The notes: generated from the letters alone by a model not told the origin. Shown: positions 34,729 to 44,643, numbered from the stretch's first letter. The stretch is DNA of 64,000 nucleotides from CAWUIO01 sp963922455 (GCA_963922455.1 CAWUIO010000022.1:4686-68685); one strand, 5' to 3'. Translations and numbers: made by a program.

Positions 34729-37700
34729 TTAATAAACCATGGTACATTCCAGTCCCATTTCTTCCAATTTGTTGACCAAATGATCGCTTAGCTCGATTTT
34801 ATACTTGTGAGATGTAAAGCCTACCCAAAGTTCTTCGTCATAATCAAGCAACTTGAGTTTGAAGGCATGTTCCCCCGGAAAACGGATTAAAAGTTGCTCC
34901 AACTCCCCAATCCATTCCTCATGAAGAAGCTGAGTATCAATCTTAACCTCCATACCTTTACAATGAGTATCTTGAACTTCAGTTAAATCTTGAATCTGAC
35001 GGATACGTAAATCATAACGATCTTCCTGACGAAAATTTTTCTGAACTTTGCCAGTTAAAAGAACCAATTGATTGTCTTCAATTTGGGAAGAAAAGGTCTC
35101 ATGATCCTCCCCAAAGAGGGCAATTTCCATGGAGTCTTTAAAATCTTCAAGCGTAAAGATCGTAAACATTTTTCCATTTTTTGATTGCCTTACCTGCTTC
35201 CCGCCCACTATACCAGCTACCAGGATTTCCTGGCGATCATAATTGGCCAAACTCCCCACGGGGCGTATTCTCAACCTTTTCATGGCAGCCCTAAACTGCT
35301 CCATGGGGTGGCCCGACACATAAAAACCTACTACCTCTTTCTCGTATTTTAGCTTGTCAAGTCGGCTCCAAGGCTCTCCTTCTGGTATGGGGGGAGTTGC
35401 AATCTCCATGGCTACATCATCGCCAAATAAAGAGACGGTTTGACTAGCCTTGTCTTTTTGATAGGCATTTCCGTAGCGTAATAATTTTTCAATAAAATTG
35501 CTATTGTCATGTTCATAGGCTTCAAAATAGAGGGCTCTATCCAAGCCAAAACTGTCAAAAGCTCCCGCATAAGCCAGGCTTTCAAATGACTTTTTGTTGA
35601 CAGCCCGTAGATTGATTCTTCGGGAGAAGTCAAAAATATCCTGAAAAGGCCCATTTTTTTCTCTTTCCTCAATGATGCAATCAATAGCGGCTTCGCCCGT
35701 ACCCTTAATGGCCGCCATCCCAAAGCGGACTTGCCCTTGAGCGTTTACATTAAAAAAGGCCCTTGACTCATTGATATCGGGCCCCAGTACCTCCACCTCC
35801 AATTTTTGACATTCCTCAATGAAGAAAGTAATCTTCTCAATATTATTCATATTGTGCGTCAACACCGAAGCCATGTACTCCGGTGTGTAGTTCGCTTTGA
35901 GATAGGCCGTTTGGTAAGCTACCACCGAATAGGCGGCCGAGTGGGAGCGGTTAAAGCCGTATTTGGCAAACTCCTTCATCACCTCAAAGATTTCTTCGGC
36001 CTTAGCCTTGGGAATGTCGTGGTTTTTTTCGCAGCCCTCTACAAAGATGACTTGCTGGCGATCCATCTCCTCAATTTTCTTTTTCCCCATGGCTCTTCGG
36101 AGCAAATCGGCCCCACCCAGGGTGTACCCGGCCAAAATCTGAGCCGTTTGCATGATTTGCTCCTGGTACACCATAATTCCATTACTATTTTTGAGGATGG
36201 GTTCTAAGAGCGGATGGGGATATTCTACCTCCTCCTTCCCGTGCTTCCGGTTGATGAAGTTGGGGATAAATTGAAGCGGGCCAGGGCGATATAGGGCGTT
36301 CATCGCAATAAGATCTTCAATGGTAGTGGGTTTGAGATCTTTCAGGTACATACGCATTCCTTCCGACTCAAACTGGAAGGTCCCGATGGTATCTCCTCTT
36401 TGATAAAGCTCGTAGGTTTTTTCATCATCCAAGGGTATGGTGTCCATATCGAGCTCCACCCCTCGGGTTTGCTTAATCAAGTTAATGGCATCTTTGATGA
36501 TCGTTAGGGTCTTAAGCCCCAAAAAGTCCATTTTTAGCATCCCCGCATCCTCAATGACCTTACCGTCAAACTGGGTTACAAAGAGGTCGGCATCTTTGGA
36601 AGTGCACACCGGTATGTATTCGGTCAAGTCATCAGGGGCAATGATGACCCCAGCCGCGTGGATGCCGGTACCCCGAACAGAACCTTCCAAAATCAGGGCC
36701 TGATTGAGCACCTTGGTGCGTAGGTCCTTTTCCTCATTGTGGCTTAGGATCTCTTTAAACTCCGAGCTATTGGCAAAAGCATCTTTGAGTTTGGTCCCGG
36801 GAGCATCCGGAACCAATTTGGCCAAGTCGTTGGCTTCATGTAAGGGGAGGTCCATGACCCGGGCCACATCTTTGATCGACATCTTGGCAGCCATAGTACC
36901 GTAAGTGATGATTTGCGCTACTTGATTTTGTCCGTACTTTTCAACGACATAGTTGATTACTTCCTGGCGGCCTTCATCATCAAAATCTACATCAATATCG
37001 GGCATGCTTACCCTTTCCGGGTTCAGGAAACGCTCAAAGAGAAGATCATATTTTAAAGGGTCAATATTGGTAATACCTGTACAAAAAGCCACCAAAGAAC
37101 CCGCGGCACTCCCTCGTCCGGGCCCTACGGAAACCCCCCGGCGTTTGGCCTCATTGATAAAGTCTTGTACAATTAAAAAGTAACCCGGGAAACCCATATT
37201 CTGGATGATGCCCAATTCCCGGTCTAGCCGTTCTTCTACCTCGGTGCTAATCTCCCCAAACTTTTCCTTGGCTCCTTCATAGCTTAAGTGCCGGAGGTAC
37301 TCATCCTGGGTTTTAAATTGTTCGGGCATCTCAAAGCGGGGCATCAAGATATCCCGCTTCAATTTGATGGGGGAACATTTGTCAATGACTTCTTGTATGT
37401 TTTCTAAGGCAACCGGCACATCCGAAAACAACTCGTTCATCTCTTCTTGAGTCTTGAAGTAGTAGTCATCATTAGGCATACCTAGACGCTTACCCCTTCC
37501 TTTACCTATCGGGATGCTCTTCTTCTCCCCTTCTTTCACACAAAGGAGCGAATCGTGCGCGTCCGAATCTTCTTGATTGATGTAAAAGGAACTGTGAACA
37601 GCGAGGGGTTTTACCCCATATTTTTCAGCAAATCGAAGCATCACCTCGTTCACCCGTTCTTCGGCTTCCAGTCCGTGCCTTTGAATGCAGACATAAAAAT

Positions 37701-38919
37701 CTTCCCCAAACACATCCAACCACCATTTAAAGGCTTCTTCGGCCTCGTGTTCCCCTTGGTTGAGGATCAGCTTGGGGATTTCGCTAGTCAGGCTTCCACT
37801 TAGGGCAATCATCCCAGGGGCATACTCCTTGATGAGCTGCTTATCAATCCGAGGATAGCCGGCATAATAGCCCTCAATAAAACCTATGGAGCAGAGTTTA
37901 GACAGGCGTTGGTAGGCTTCCTGGTCTTTGGCTAGGAGTACTTGCGTAAAGCGCCGGTCGGGAATGTTTTTGGTAAACTGCTTTTTGAGCCTCTCCTCGG
38001 CCACGTATAATTCGGAACCAATAATGACTTTTACTCCTTCCTTGGCCCCGGTGCCTACGGCATTAAAAGCGGCGTGCATATTGCCGAGGTCGGTAAAGGC
38101 GATGGCCTCCATGCCATTGGCTTTGGCTTTCCCGATGAGCCCTTTGACGGAGGCCGTACTTTGCAGAATAGAAAACTGCGAGTGGACCAATAAATGGCTT
38201 ACGGGAACCGGACGGTCCAGCTTTCCGCGGAATACTTCGGGGATGCGAGGCCCTTCTGATTGGGTTTTACGGGCAAAGTTGGCCGGATCTAATACGGGAG
38301 CTTCGTATTGGATGGCTTCCCGGGCTATTTCTCCCCGGGGCGGGGCTACTTTGGCCTCGATCAAGCCAAAAAAGCAACGGGCTGTGGCCGCCACGTCATA
38401 GGCGGCATCGTGGGCATCGTCAAATCCTTCTGAAAATAATTTTTTATGTAGCTCCGTGAGGGTGGGCCATTTAAATCCGCCTCCTCTCCCCCCGGGAATG
38501 GCTACCAAAGTAGCCGTTTCCTCACTTTTGGTATCATAGCTATCCTTGTCCCACATCACCGTTTCCACATCGGCCCGGATAAATTCGGCCCCGGTAATGT
38601 TGAGGTCAAAAGAAATATTGTGTCCGATTAAAACCTCGGCCTTAGCCACATCTTCGGCAAAGATTTCCATGACTTCTTTGAGGTCTTTTCCTTCTTCTAG
38701 GGCGATTTCGGTCGAGATACCGTGTACTTTTTCGGAGTTGTAGGGTATGGTAAACCCTACTGGTTTCACGATCATGTTTTGGGCCGAGAGGAGTTTTCCG
38801 TGGGCATCGTGGAGCTGCCAGGCGATTTGTACGAGCCGGGGCCAATTTTCTAGATCGGTGTGGGGAGCTTCAAAATTTTTAGGGAGGCCGGTGGTCTCGG
38901 TATCAAATATTAGGTACAT
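34729..38919 (-). CDS. dnaE: DNA polymerase III alpha subunit with N-terminal proofreading exonuclease
   Basis: A 1396-residue replicative polymerase. Residues 1-190 are a DEDDh 3'-5' exonuclease: D6-x-E8 in FDTETTG, the second Asp in GHNISFDLN, and HDAAYDVAATARCFFGL. Then come a PHP domain (from HLLVHSQFSILQS, about 240), the polymerase palm with catalytic D641 and D643 in PDIDVDFDD, the fingers, a helix-hairpin-helix region (about 1050), and an OB-fold (VAGIVGGKQVR, about 1230-1310). The exonuclease is at the very N-terminus, not inside the PHP domain as in PolC. No separate dnaQ is seen in the window. Confidence 0.95.
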   Translation of the reverse strand: MYLIFDTETTGLPKNFEAPHTDLENWPRLVQIAWQLHDAHGKLLSAQNMIVKPVGFTIPYNSEKVHGISTEIALEEGKDLKEVMEIFAEDVAKAEVLIGHNISFDLNITGAEFIRADVETVMWDKDSYDTKSEETATLVAIPGGRGGGFKWPTLTELHKKLFSEGFDDAHDAAYDVAATARCFFGLIEAKVAPPRGEIAREAIQYEAPVLDPANFARKTQSEGPRIPEVFRGKLDRPVPVSHLLVHSQFSILQSTASVKGLIGKAKANGMEAIAFTDLGNMHAAFNAVGTGAKEGVKVIIGSELYVAEERLKKQFTKNIPDRRFTQVLLAKDQEAYQRLSKLCSIGFIEGYYAGYPRIDKQLIKEYAPGMIALSGSLTSEIPKLILNQGEHEAEEAFKWWLDVFGEDFYVCIQRHGLEAEERVNEVMLRFAEKYGVKPLAVHSSFYINQEDSDAHDSLLCVKEGEKKSIPIGKGRGKRLGMPNDDYYFKTQEEMNELFSDVPVALENIQEVIDKCSPIKLKRDILMPRFEMPEQFKTQDEYLRHLSYEGAKEKFGEISTEVEERLDRELGIIQNMGFPGYFLIVQDFINEAKRRGVSVGPGRGSAAGSLVAFCTGITNIDPLKYDLLFERFLNPERVSMPDIDVDFDDEGRQEVINYVVEKYGQNQVAQIITYGTMAAKMSIKDVARVMDLPLHEANDLAKLVPDAPGTKLKDAFANSSEFKEILSHNEEKDLRTKVLNQALILEGSVRGTGIHAAGVIIAPDDLTEYIPVCTSKDADLFVTQFDGKVIEDAGMLKMDFLGLKTLTIIKDAINLIKQTRGVELDMDTIPLDDEKTYELYQRGDTIGTFQFESEGMRMYLKDLKPTTIEDLIAMNALYRPGPLQFIPNFINRKHGKEEVEYPHPLLEPILKNSNGIMVYQEQIMQTAQILAGYTLGGADLLRRAMGKKKIEEMDRQQVIFVEGCEKNHDIPKAKAEEIFEVMKEFAKYGFNRSHSAAYSVVAYQTAYLKANYTPEYMASVLTHNMNNIEKITFFIEECQKLEVEVLGPDINESRAFFNVNAQGQVRFGMAAIKGTGEAAIDCIIEEREKNGPFQDIFDFSRRINLRAVNKKSFESLAYAGAFDSFGLDRALYFEAYEHDNSNFIEKLLRYGNAYQKDKASQTVSLFGDDVAMEIATPPIPEGEPWSRLDKLKYEKEVVGFYVSGHPMEQFRAAMKRLRIRPVGSLANYDRQEILVAGIVGGKQVRQSKNGKMFTIFTLEDFKDSMEIALFGEDHETFSSQIEDNQLVLLTGKVQKNFRQEDRYDLRIRQIQDLTEVQDTHCKGMEVKIDTQLLHEEWIGELEQLLIRFPGEHAFKLKLLDYDEELWVGFTSHKYKIELSDHLVNKLEEMGLECTMVY

Positions 38920-38946
38920 AGTTACTGCGTAAAATCTAAAAGGTTT

Positions 38947-39079
38947 GGGGCTGCCCCCGGCGATGAAACTTGGTTTTTGAAGTGATCATAGGCTAGCCGC
39001 CGGGGTCGGGCTTTCGCTACTCGCTGCCTTTGCCCGCTAGGCCCCTACGAGCTCAAACAGGCCGCTCTATCCCTCAGCC
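38947..39079 (-). repeat. Dispersed intergenic repeat, copy 8 (core type A2)
   Basis: Minus strand: GGCTGAGGGATAGAGCGGCC, GAGCTCGTAGGGGCC, GCAGCGAGTAGCGAAAGCCC, arms CCCCGG / CCGGGG. It begins 28 bp upstream of the dnaE start. Confidence 0.85.
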
Positions 39080-39274
39080 AATTTTGCTGGATGGGGGGAG
39101 TGGCTCCTATGCCCAAGAGGCGCTTATCACTTCGAAGCTTAGCCTTCAAATATGCAAAATTATCCCCAAAATAAGAAGGGCAGTTTGAGGAAAGGTCTCC
39201 CAAAATAGCCAAGAAAATGCTTTTAGCCCTTAGGGCAAAAACGGCAGCTCTTGGCCCCGCTTGGCCCCATACCC

Positions 39275-39405
39275 GGCTTAGGGATGGCCGCCCGTGAGGG
39301 GCAAGACCGCCGCTGGACCGCGGGGAGCCGGCTTGACAGGCCAGCCCGGCCCGCCCAGGCAGACATGGACAATCTGTAAGAAAGGTACATAGGCGGGCAA
39401 GCCCC
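39275..39405 (+). repeat. Dispersed intergenic repeat, copy 9 (core type B)
   Basis: GGCTTAGGGATGGCCGCCCG, inner stem CAAG / CTTG, AGCCCGG, terminal arms CCCGCC / GGCGGG, closing GCAAGCCCC. Confidence 0.85.
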
Positions 39406-39628
39406 TTTTTCATCTTAAAAATTGGATCTTTTACGAAAACAGGGCCCATGCCTTCCCTTGACTGCTGGATTGTCTTACACTTGTAAGGATCTGCTTCTGA
39501 TTTTTTCTGAGCGAATGTACCCTCACTTCTTGAAATCGTACAAGAGGCAAAGCCTGCAACCTCCTTCTGAGAAGGCCTCCTATTCAGGATCATAAATTCC
39601 ATTCATCAATCTATTTATTTCATACATT

Positions 39629-39919
39629 ATGTCTTTACCGTACAAGCATTTTGCGTTTATATTATTACTAGGCTTAGGTGCCTGTTCCAATTGGAGCGAG
39701 CGGGAAGAAACTAGTTTTCTAAATTATTGTCAGGAAACCGTTTTGAGTGATCCCAACTTTGAGGGCGTGGGTCAAAGCCAGGAATTGATTGAGGCCTGCG
39801 AATGTAGCCGACAACGTTTAGAACAAGAGTATAATTTTATCGACGCGATGGACGGGGAGCTCATCCGGGGAGAAGTACGCTATTGTCTACAAAACAATGA
39901 GCAGTTGACCCAAAAATAA
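39629..39919 (+). CDS. Small lipoprotein, 96 aa
   Basis: Lipobox LGLGAC with the cysteine at residue 19, after a hydrophobic signal (HFAFILLLGLGA). The mature ~77 residues are acidic and helical with three further cysteines, two of them close together (EACECSRQRLEQEY), and one near the end (EVRYCLQNN). The cysteines may form disulfides. The pattern of a short helical, cysteine-containing lipoprotein is common in Bacteroidota, but I do not recognise the family. A hairpin follows the stop. Confidence 0.75.
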   Translation: MSLPYKHFAFILLLGLGACSNWSEREETSFLNYCQETVLSDPNFEGVGQSQELIEACECSRQRLEQEYNFIDAMDGELIRGEVRYCLQNNEQLTQK

Positions 39920-39923
39920 AAAT

Positions 39924-39949
39924 AGCCGGTACTCCGAGGAATACCGGCT
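39924..39949 (+). terminator. Hairpin after the small lipoprotein gene
   Basis: Perfect stem AGCCGGTA / TACCGGCT with a 10-nt loop. The T-run is weak, so termination is less sure. Confidence 0.55.
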
Positions 39950-39986
39950 TATGGGTCAGTCTAAACACTATCCATTGGGTTGATAA

Positions 39987-41855
39987 TTACACAAAGAGCT
40001 CCTGGGGCATGCGCACCGTGATGGCTTTATCCGACTGCAATCGCATAGCCAAAGAATACACCTTGGGGAGCTCGTATTCAAAGAAATATTGTAAGGTATA
40101 CATTTTGGATTCGTAGAAAACAGCATCGGTTTTCTTTTGGGCTTTTAATACGGGAGCCGTGAGTACGCCTTGGCTGGATGTGGCATCCCCGTTTGCCGCC
40201 TCCTTGCTATCCCTTGGGTCTTCGTACAAGGCCAGTCCTTGCTTCAGCCATTGCCAAGCCACGGCAATAATACCGGTCATTTCCAAATACAATGTGGCAT
40301 CGGCCAGGTAATGTTCTATTTGTCCTTGTTGGCCCAGTTTAATGAGATGAAAAGTAACTTCCTCTAGTTTCTCCAAGGCTTTTTTAAGCGTATGGGCATG
40401 GGCTTGCAGTTGTTCTTTGGGTTCTGCCTGGGCGATGCAGTTCTGTATTTCTTGAAGGAATAAACGAAATGCCTTTCCTTGCAGCATAGCGACTTTACGT
40501 CCTAGCAAGTCAATGCCGTGGATGCCACTGGTACCTTCGTGAATGGGGTGAATGCGAGACTCCCGGAAAAACTGCTCTAAGCTAAAGTCTTTCAGAAAGC
40601 CGGCCCCTCCCAAAATCTGAATGCCCGCGCTGGTGGAGTGTACCCCCATTTCTGATGGGTAGCTCTTGGCGATAGGCGTGAGAAAATCCAGCAGCAATTG
40701 ATTATTTTCTTTTTCTTCACCTTCCTGGGTATGACAAAGGTCTTGATAGAAGGCACACTGGATAAGCAAGCTTAGGGACCCTTCTACAACGGCTTTTTGA
40801 AACAAAAGCATACGCTTGACATCCGCGTGTTGGATGATCGGGATTTGAGGGAGAGATAAGTCCTTATTATCTATCTTTCTTCCTTGGGGACGCACCAGGG
40901 CATAATCGAGAGAATCATAGTAGGCGGCCGAGGCGATGGCTGTGGCATTAAGTCCTACCCCGATACGGGCCTCGTTCATCATCTGGAACATATAGAGTAG
41001 GCCTTTGTTTTCTTCTCCTACCAAATAGCCGTGGCAAGGCCCGCTTTGCCCCATCATAAGATGGGCAATGGGGGCGCCGTGGTAACCCATTTTATGGTAG
41101 ACCCCAGCCGTGTCGATGTGGTTAAATTGCAGGGTGCCTTGGGCATTCAAGCGCTGTTGTGGTACCACAAAGAGAGAAATACCTTTAACCCCTAAGGGGG
41201 CACCTGGGGTGCGGGCCAGCATAAGGTGGATCACATTATCACACGCATCGTGATCGCCACAAGAGATATATATTTTTTGGCCTTGAATGAGGTAATGTCC
41301 ATCCTCGCTAGGAGTAGCCAGGGTTCGGATATCCGAGAGAGAACTACCCGCATCGGGCTCTGTAAGGGCCATCGTGCCTTGCCATTCTCCAGAAAACATC
41401 TTGGGGAGATAGGTGTTTTTTAATTCCTCTCGACCAAAAGAGTGGATTAATCCGGCGGCCCCACTGGTCAAAAAGGGATAAACACTGGCCGAATAGTTGG
41501 CCGCATTAAACAAGAAAGTAACGCAAGAATTAACCGCGTGGGGAAGTTGCATACCCCCCACTTTGGTAGGAAAAGTAGCGGAGATCCATCCCCCTTCGCC
41601 ACATACCTTCATAAAATCGCGTAGTTTGGGATGTACTTTGATCTTACCCTCCACAAGATCGGGTGGGTTACGGTCCATCTCCCGATTATAGGGCCGCATA
41701 TGGGTGTCACCAATTTGTAAGGCCGATTCCAGGATCATATCAAAAGAATCCCGGTCGTGATCTCCGTAATGAGGATGATGGGTAAGGGATGTTACCTCTA
41801 AAACCTCGTAAAGGAGGAATTGTAAATTCCTCAAACTGGCATAAACTTGGCCCAT
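39987..41855 (-). CDS. Acyl-CoA dehydrogenase (long, DmdC-like)
   Basis: A 622-residue flavoenzyme that introduces a double bond into an acyl-CoA. The N-terminal helical domain is followed by the middle beta-domain (MALTEPDAGSSLSDIRTLAT, about 165-185) and the C-terminal four-helix domain. IHEGTSGIHGIDLLGRK (about 445-461) carries the region of the catalytic glutamate in the subfamily that includes DmdC-type enzymes. A ~100-residue helical extension after ~480 is typical of these ~600-residue members. Its electron acceptor would be ETF. No beta-oxidation partner genes are nearby. Confidence 0.88.
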   Translation of the reverse strand: MGQVYASLRNLQFLLYEVLEVTSLTHHPHYGDHDRDSFDMILESALQIGDTHMRPYNREMDRNPPDLVEGKIKVHPKLRDFMKVCGEGGWISATFPTKVGGMQLPHAVNSCVTFLFNAANYSASVYPFLTSGAAGLIHSFGREELKNTYLPKMFSGEWQGTMALTEPDAGSSLSDIRTLATPSEDGHYLIQGQKIYISCGDHDACDNVIHLMLARTPGAPLGVKGISLFVVPQQRLNAQGTLQFNHIDTAGVYHKMGYHGAPIAHLMMGQSGPCHGYLVGEENKGLLYMFQMMNEARIGVGLNATAIASAAYYDSLDYALVRPQGRKIDNKDLSLPQIPIIQHADVKRMLLFQKAVVEGSLSLLIQCAFYQDLCHTQEGEEKENNQLLLDFLTPIAKSYPSEMGVHSTSAGIQILGGAGFLKDFSLEQFFRESRIHPIHEGTSGIHGIDLLGRKVAMLQGKAFRLFLQEIQNCIAQAEPKEQLQAHAHTLKKALEKLEEVTFHLIKLGQQGQIEHYLADATLYLEMTGIIAVAWQWLKQGLALYEDPRDSKEAANGDATSSQGVLTAPVLKAQKKTDAVFYESKMYTLQYFFEYELPKVYSLAMRLQSDKAITVRMPQELFV

Positions 41856-41964
41856 AAGTCAGCGTGATTAAAAGCGGATAAAACGTGAATATACGGATAT
41901 TTCTAGCTTATGTCAATTTTAATCCTTCTAAAGTTATAGGGCAGCGATCGCTTTGGCAACGAGT

Positions 41965-42387
41965 TTATTTCTTTTTGAGCGCCCGGTAGGCAAACAAATG
42001 TTCTTGCTTGTTTTCGTGAAGTACGAGCACCAATTCCTTATTGCTAATTTTACGAATGAAGAATCTTTGGGTAGGCGCATCCTCATCTTCAGGCTCGATA
42101 AGCAAATGGGTCTGTTCTTCTTGAAATTGCCATTTATTAAGCTTGGTTATTTTTCCTTTGCGGGTAAAGATGTGTATGTAACAGGCCCCGTCAGAATTAA
42201 ACTGTAGTACCGTTTGGGGGCCTTTTTGCCTTTGTCGGGCCATCATATCTTCATTGATTGCTTGCCCATCAATATTCATGCTTACCAAGACCCACTGTCT
42301 TGACAATAATTGGGTGCGGTCTTTGGGAGCAAATGCCGTCAAGAAACCCAAGGTTAATACTGAGAAGAATAGAATAGATTTTTTCAT
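41965..42387 (-). CDS. Secreted lipocalin-like protein (paralogue 2)
   Basis: 140 residues with a signal peptide (1-20, MKKSILFFSVLTLGFLTAFA). The mature part begins RTQLLSRQWVLVSMNID, closely like the protein encoded at 34102-34560, and continues with the same strand order (TVLQFNSDGACYIHIF, KWQFQEEQTHLLIE). The two are probably paralogues that have diverged strongly. There is one cysteine, within the third strand. The gene lies 55 bp downstream of the NRDE gene on the same strand and could be cotranscribed with it. Confidence 0.7.
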   Translation of the reverse strand: MKKSILFFSVLTLGFLTAFAPKDRTQLLSRQWVLVSMNIDGQAINEDMMARQRQKGPQTVLQFNSDGACYIHIFTRKGKITKLNKWQFQEEQTHLLIEPEDEDAPTQRFFIRKISNKELVLVLHENKQEHLFAYRALKKK

Positions 42388-42442
42388 TTAGATACCTGTT
42401 TGAATAAACAACGATGAATTTCCATATTTCGTCCTTGCCGGC

Positions 42443-43210
42443 TCAATTTTCTTTGGGCCACGTAAAATGTCGATCTTGGGTTTGGGTGGCAGGGGGGCTG
42501 TATCTTCTCTCATGCACCCAAACCCGATTTTGGTAATCGATCTTGAGAATGCTTGAAGAATGGGTGCCATAACTTTTGCTCTTTATAAATAAAGAAGAAA
42601 GCATACGTTCTTGGTCTTGGCTTAGCCCGGTTTGTTGAATTTGTTCATCTGGGGCCACTGTGGGATTGTGTAAGATAGACAAGAGCTCTTCGTGGGCCGG
42701 GTCATCGACTTGAATCGCCTCCTTAAAAGCAGCTTTGAGTTTCTCGACTTTATACCAGGGGGTATCGAGTAGGTGGTTGCTAAGGCCGTAGAGACCTGGA
42801 CGGAGCGCTTGGATTTCGGGAGCGTAGTTTGAATAATAGTAGAGTTCATCTGCAGTGCCGACCAGGAGATTAAAACCATTATATTCGGCGGCCCTTATTT
42901 TAAGTTCTTCCAAATAGGCTCGGGGATCAGGTGAATTGATGAGGAAATCTGCGGTAAGTTGGCCTCGGGAAGGGGCTTCTTTTTTTATATTTTGAGGGTC
43001 GCGGAAGTTGGTCAAGGCCGTAAAAAAACCTTTTTGGTTGGTGCCCATCCAGGTGCCGCCCGCCTCTAAGTCCCTTCCGGCGAGTACGGAGGGATGATCT
43101 TCCCAATAGTACATTTCCTTGGTAGGACGAGCATAAAACTCATCTCGGTTGGCAATCAATACTAACTTGTAGCGAGGGTGCTGTTTCCAGCAGAAAGATA
43201 ATAAACACAT
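42443..43210 (-). CDS. NRDE (TANGO2-like) family protein
   Basis: 255 residues. The family is named for the N-R-D-E motif, seen here as LIANRDEFYARP (about 18-29). The N-terminal MCLLSFCW, with Cys2 positioned as in N-terminal nucleophile hydrolases, and the AGGTWMGTNQKGFFTALTNF block (about 50-70) also match. In eukaryotes TANGO2 has been linked to haem or lipid handling, but the bacterial role is not established. No signal peptide, so cytosolic. Confidence 0.88.
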   Translation of the reverse strand: MCLLSFCWKQHPRYKLVLIANRDEFYARPTKEMYYWEDHPSVLAGRDLEAGGTWMGTNQKGFFTALTNFRDPQNIKKEAPSRGQLTADFLINSPDPRAYLEELKIRAAEYNGFNLLVGTADELYYYSNYAPEIQALRPGLYGLSNHLLDTPWYKVEKLKAAFKEAIQVDDPAHEELLSILHNPTVAPDEQIQQTGLSQDQERMLSSLFIKSKSYGTHSSSILKIDYQNRVWVHERRYSPPATQTQDRHFTWPKEN

Positions 43211-43434
43211 AATACGTAGGGGAAATCAAGAAAAATAAACTAGGGGAAGGTGAGGGGCTTCTGGTTTGTTGCTCCCTGACACTTCCTTAAAAATAGTCCG
43301 GACTCTTGGATAAAAAGCGACTGAACCCAAAGGGCATTGCTGGAGTTTTGTGTATACTACGATACCGAATTTCGTGCGTTGATTCAAAGAAAATAGCTAG
43401 GTACCCTAATTTAATATGCAAAACAAATACTAAA

Positions 43435-44634
43435 TTGACAAATTCTTCTAGTTCTTCTCAAAATGGCTTAAAGATCACATTGCTCCTGAGCAGCAGTATG
43501 ACCGTGATGGCGGGAGCGATTATCTCCCCGGCCCTACCCTTGATCAAGGAGGCTTTTTCGCATATCGCCCAAGCCGAATTTTTAGCGCAACTCTTACTCA
43601 CCTTACCGGGCTTTTTCATTGCGGTGGGAGCCCCCATTGTGGGCGTTTTGGTAGACCGGGTTGGCCGAATAAAACTATTGCTTGCTTCTTTGATTATATA
43701 TGGTTTACTAGGAAGTGCGGGCTTTTATCTAAACAGCCTCTATCTTATTTTGATTAGCCGGGCTTTTTTAGGCTTATCAGTAGCCGGGATTATGACCATT
43801 ACGAACACCTTAAGCGCAGATTATTTTGAAGGGACAGAACGCAGCCGTTTTGTGAGCATGCGGGGAGGGTTTGTGGCCTTGGGCGGCGTGGTTTTTGTGA
43901 GTTTGGCCGGCTTTCTTAGTGAAATTAGCTGGCGTGTTCCTTTCCTTTTGTACACCTTTGCTTTGCTTATGGCTCCCCTGGCTTATGTATATCTCTATGA
44001 ACCAGAGTCCAGCCCGGCCAAGTCAAGTAATTCGGGGACTGTTCCCGATTATCCTCGTCGCTGGGTTATGATGGTCTACGGGATTGCCTTTTTGGGTATG
44101 CTTTTATTTTATATGATCCCCGTGCATATGCCTTTTTATCTCAAAGAAATGATTGGGGTAGACGATTGGGTAGTGGGCCTTTCCATTGGGGTGGCCATGT
44201 TGTTTGGGGCACTCTCTGCTTTAAGTCACTCCTATGTAAAAGCCCGCACCGATTTTAACGGAGTCTATTCTTTGTGTTTTCTCATGATGGGGCTTTGTTT
44301 TTTGATTATATCTTTTTCTAATAATTATTGGGGAGTCTTGTTTGGTATGATGTTAGGGGGTGTGGGTATTGGCATGATCGGGCCCAATCATGCCCTGTGC
44401 CTGATGGAGTCGGCCCCAGCAGCCATCCGGGGAAGAGTGTTGGGGTCTTTGACTACTTTTGTTTTTTTAGGACAATTTAGCACGCCTTTTTTAGGGGAGT
44501 TTTTAGATTATTTTACGCACTCCCTTCGCTTGAACTTTTCAATTGTATCCTTGCTCCTTTTGCTCCTGTCTACAACGTTTTTGTTGAATAGCGGCTTGAT
44601 TCGGCATGTTTTAGGGAGCCCTTCGTCTTCTTGA
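43435..44634 (+). CDS. Major facilitator superfamily transporter
   Basis: A 399-residue inner-membrane transporter with about twelve helices. I start it at the TTG at 43435 (MTNSSSSSQNGLKITLLLSS): the frame remains open upstream to a TTG at 43306, but that extra sequence does not look like protein, and the first membrane helix begins only ~15 residues after my start. The loop 2-3 motif GVLVDRVGRIKLLL (about 65-80) is the MFS signature. A second such half begins around 205. Substrate unknown; the overall pattern resembles drug or sugar exporters. Confidence 0.82.
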   Translation: MTNSSSSSQNGLKITLLLSSSMTVMAGAIISPALPLIKEAFSHIAQAEFLAQLLLTLPGFFIAVGAPIVGVLVDRVGRIKLLLASLIIYGLLGSAGFYLNSLYLILISRAFLGLSVAGIMTITNTLSADYFEGTERSRFVSMRGGFVALGGVVFVSLAGFLSEISWRVPFLLYTFALLMAPLAYVYLYEPESSPAKSSNSGTVPDYPRRWVMMVYGIAFLGMLLFYMIPVHMPFYLKEMIGVDDWVVGLSIGVAMLFGALSALSHSYVKARTDFNGVYSLCFLMMGLCFLIISFSNNYWGVLFGMMLGGVGIGMIGPNHALCLMESAPAAIRGRVLGSLTTFVFLGQFSTPFLGEFLDYFTHSLRLNFSIVSLLLLLLSTTFLLNSGLIRHVLGSPSSS

Positions 44635-44643
44635 TGGCCTTAT

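Larger units (their letters stand above)
38920..39628. other. 708-bp intergenic region carrying two dispersed repeats
   Basis: It holds repeat copies 8 and 9 in opposite orientation, separated by ~195 bp of otherwise unremarkable sequence. An ORF of 185 codons (39045-39602) runs across both repeats on the minus strand and is a by-product of their GC-rich sequence. I see no gene or clear promoter. Confidence 0.7.

Noticed and set aside
39045..39602. 185-codon minus-strand ORF
   Set aside because: It crosses two dispersed repeats in opposite orientation; the open frame follows from their GC-rich sequence and similar pieces occur wherever the repeat lies.
43354..43372. Possible BlaI-type operator (TACGATACCGAATTTCGTG) before the MFS gene
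   Set aside because: The half-sites are nine bases apart and the second ends in G, so it does not match TACGA-N6-TCGTA.
43306..43434. 43-residue N-terminal extension of the MFS protein
   Set aside because: It begins with TTG, its sequence does not look like coding or a membrane helix, and the TTG at 43435 sits just before the first membrane helix as in related proteins.
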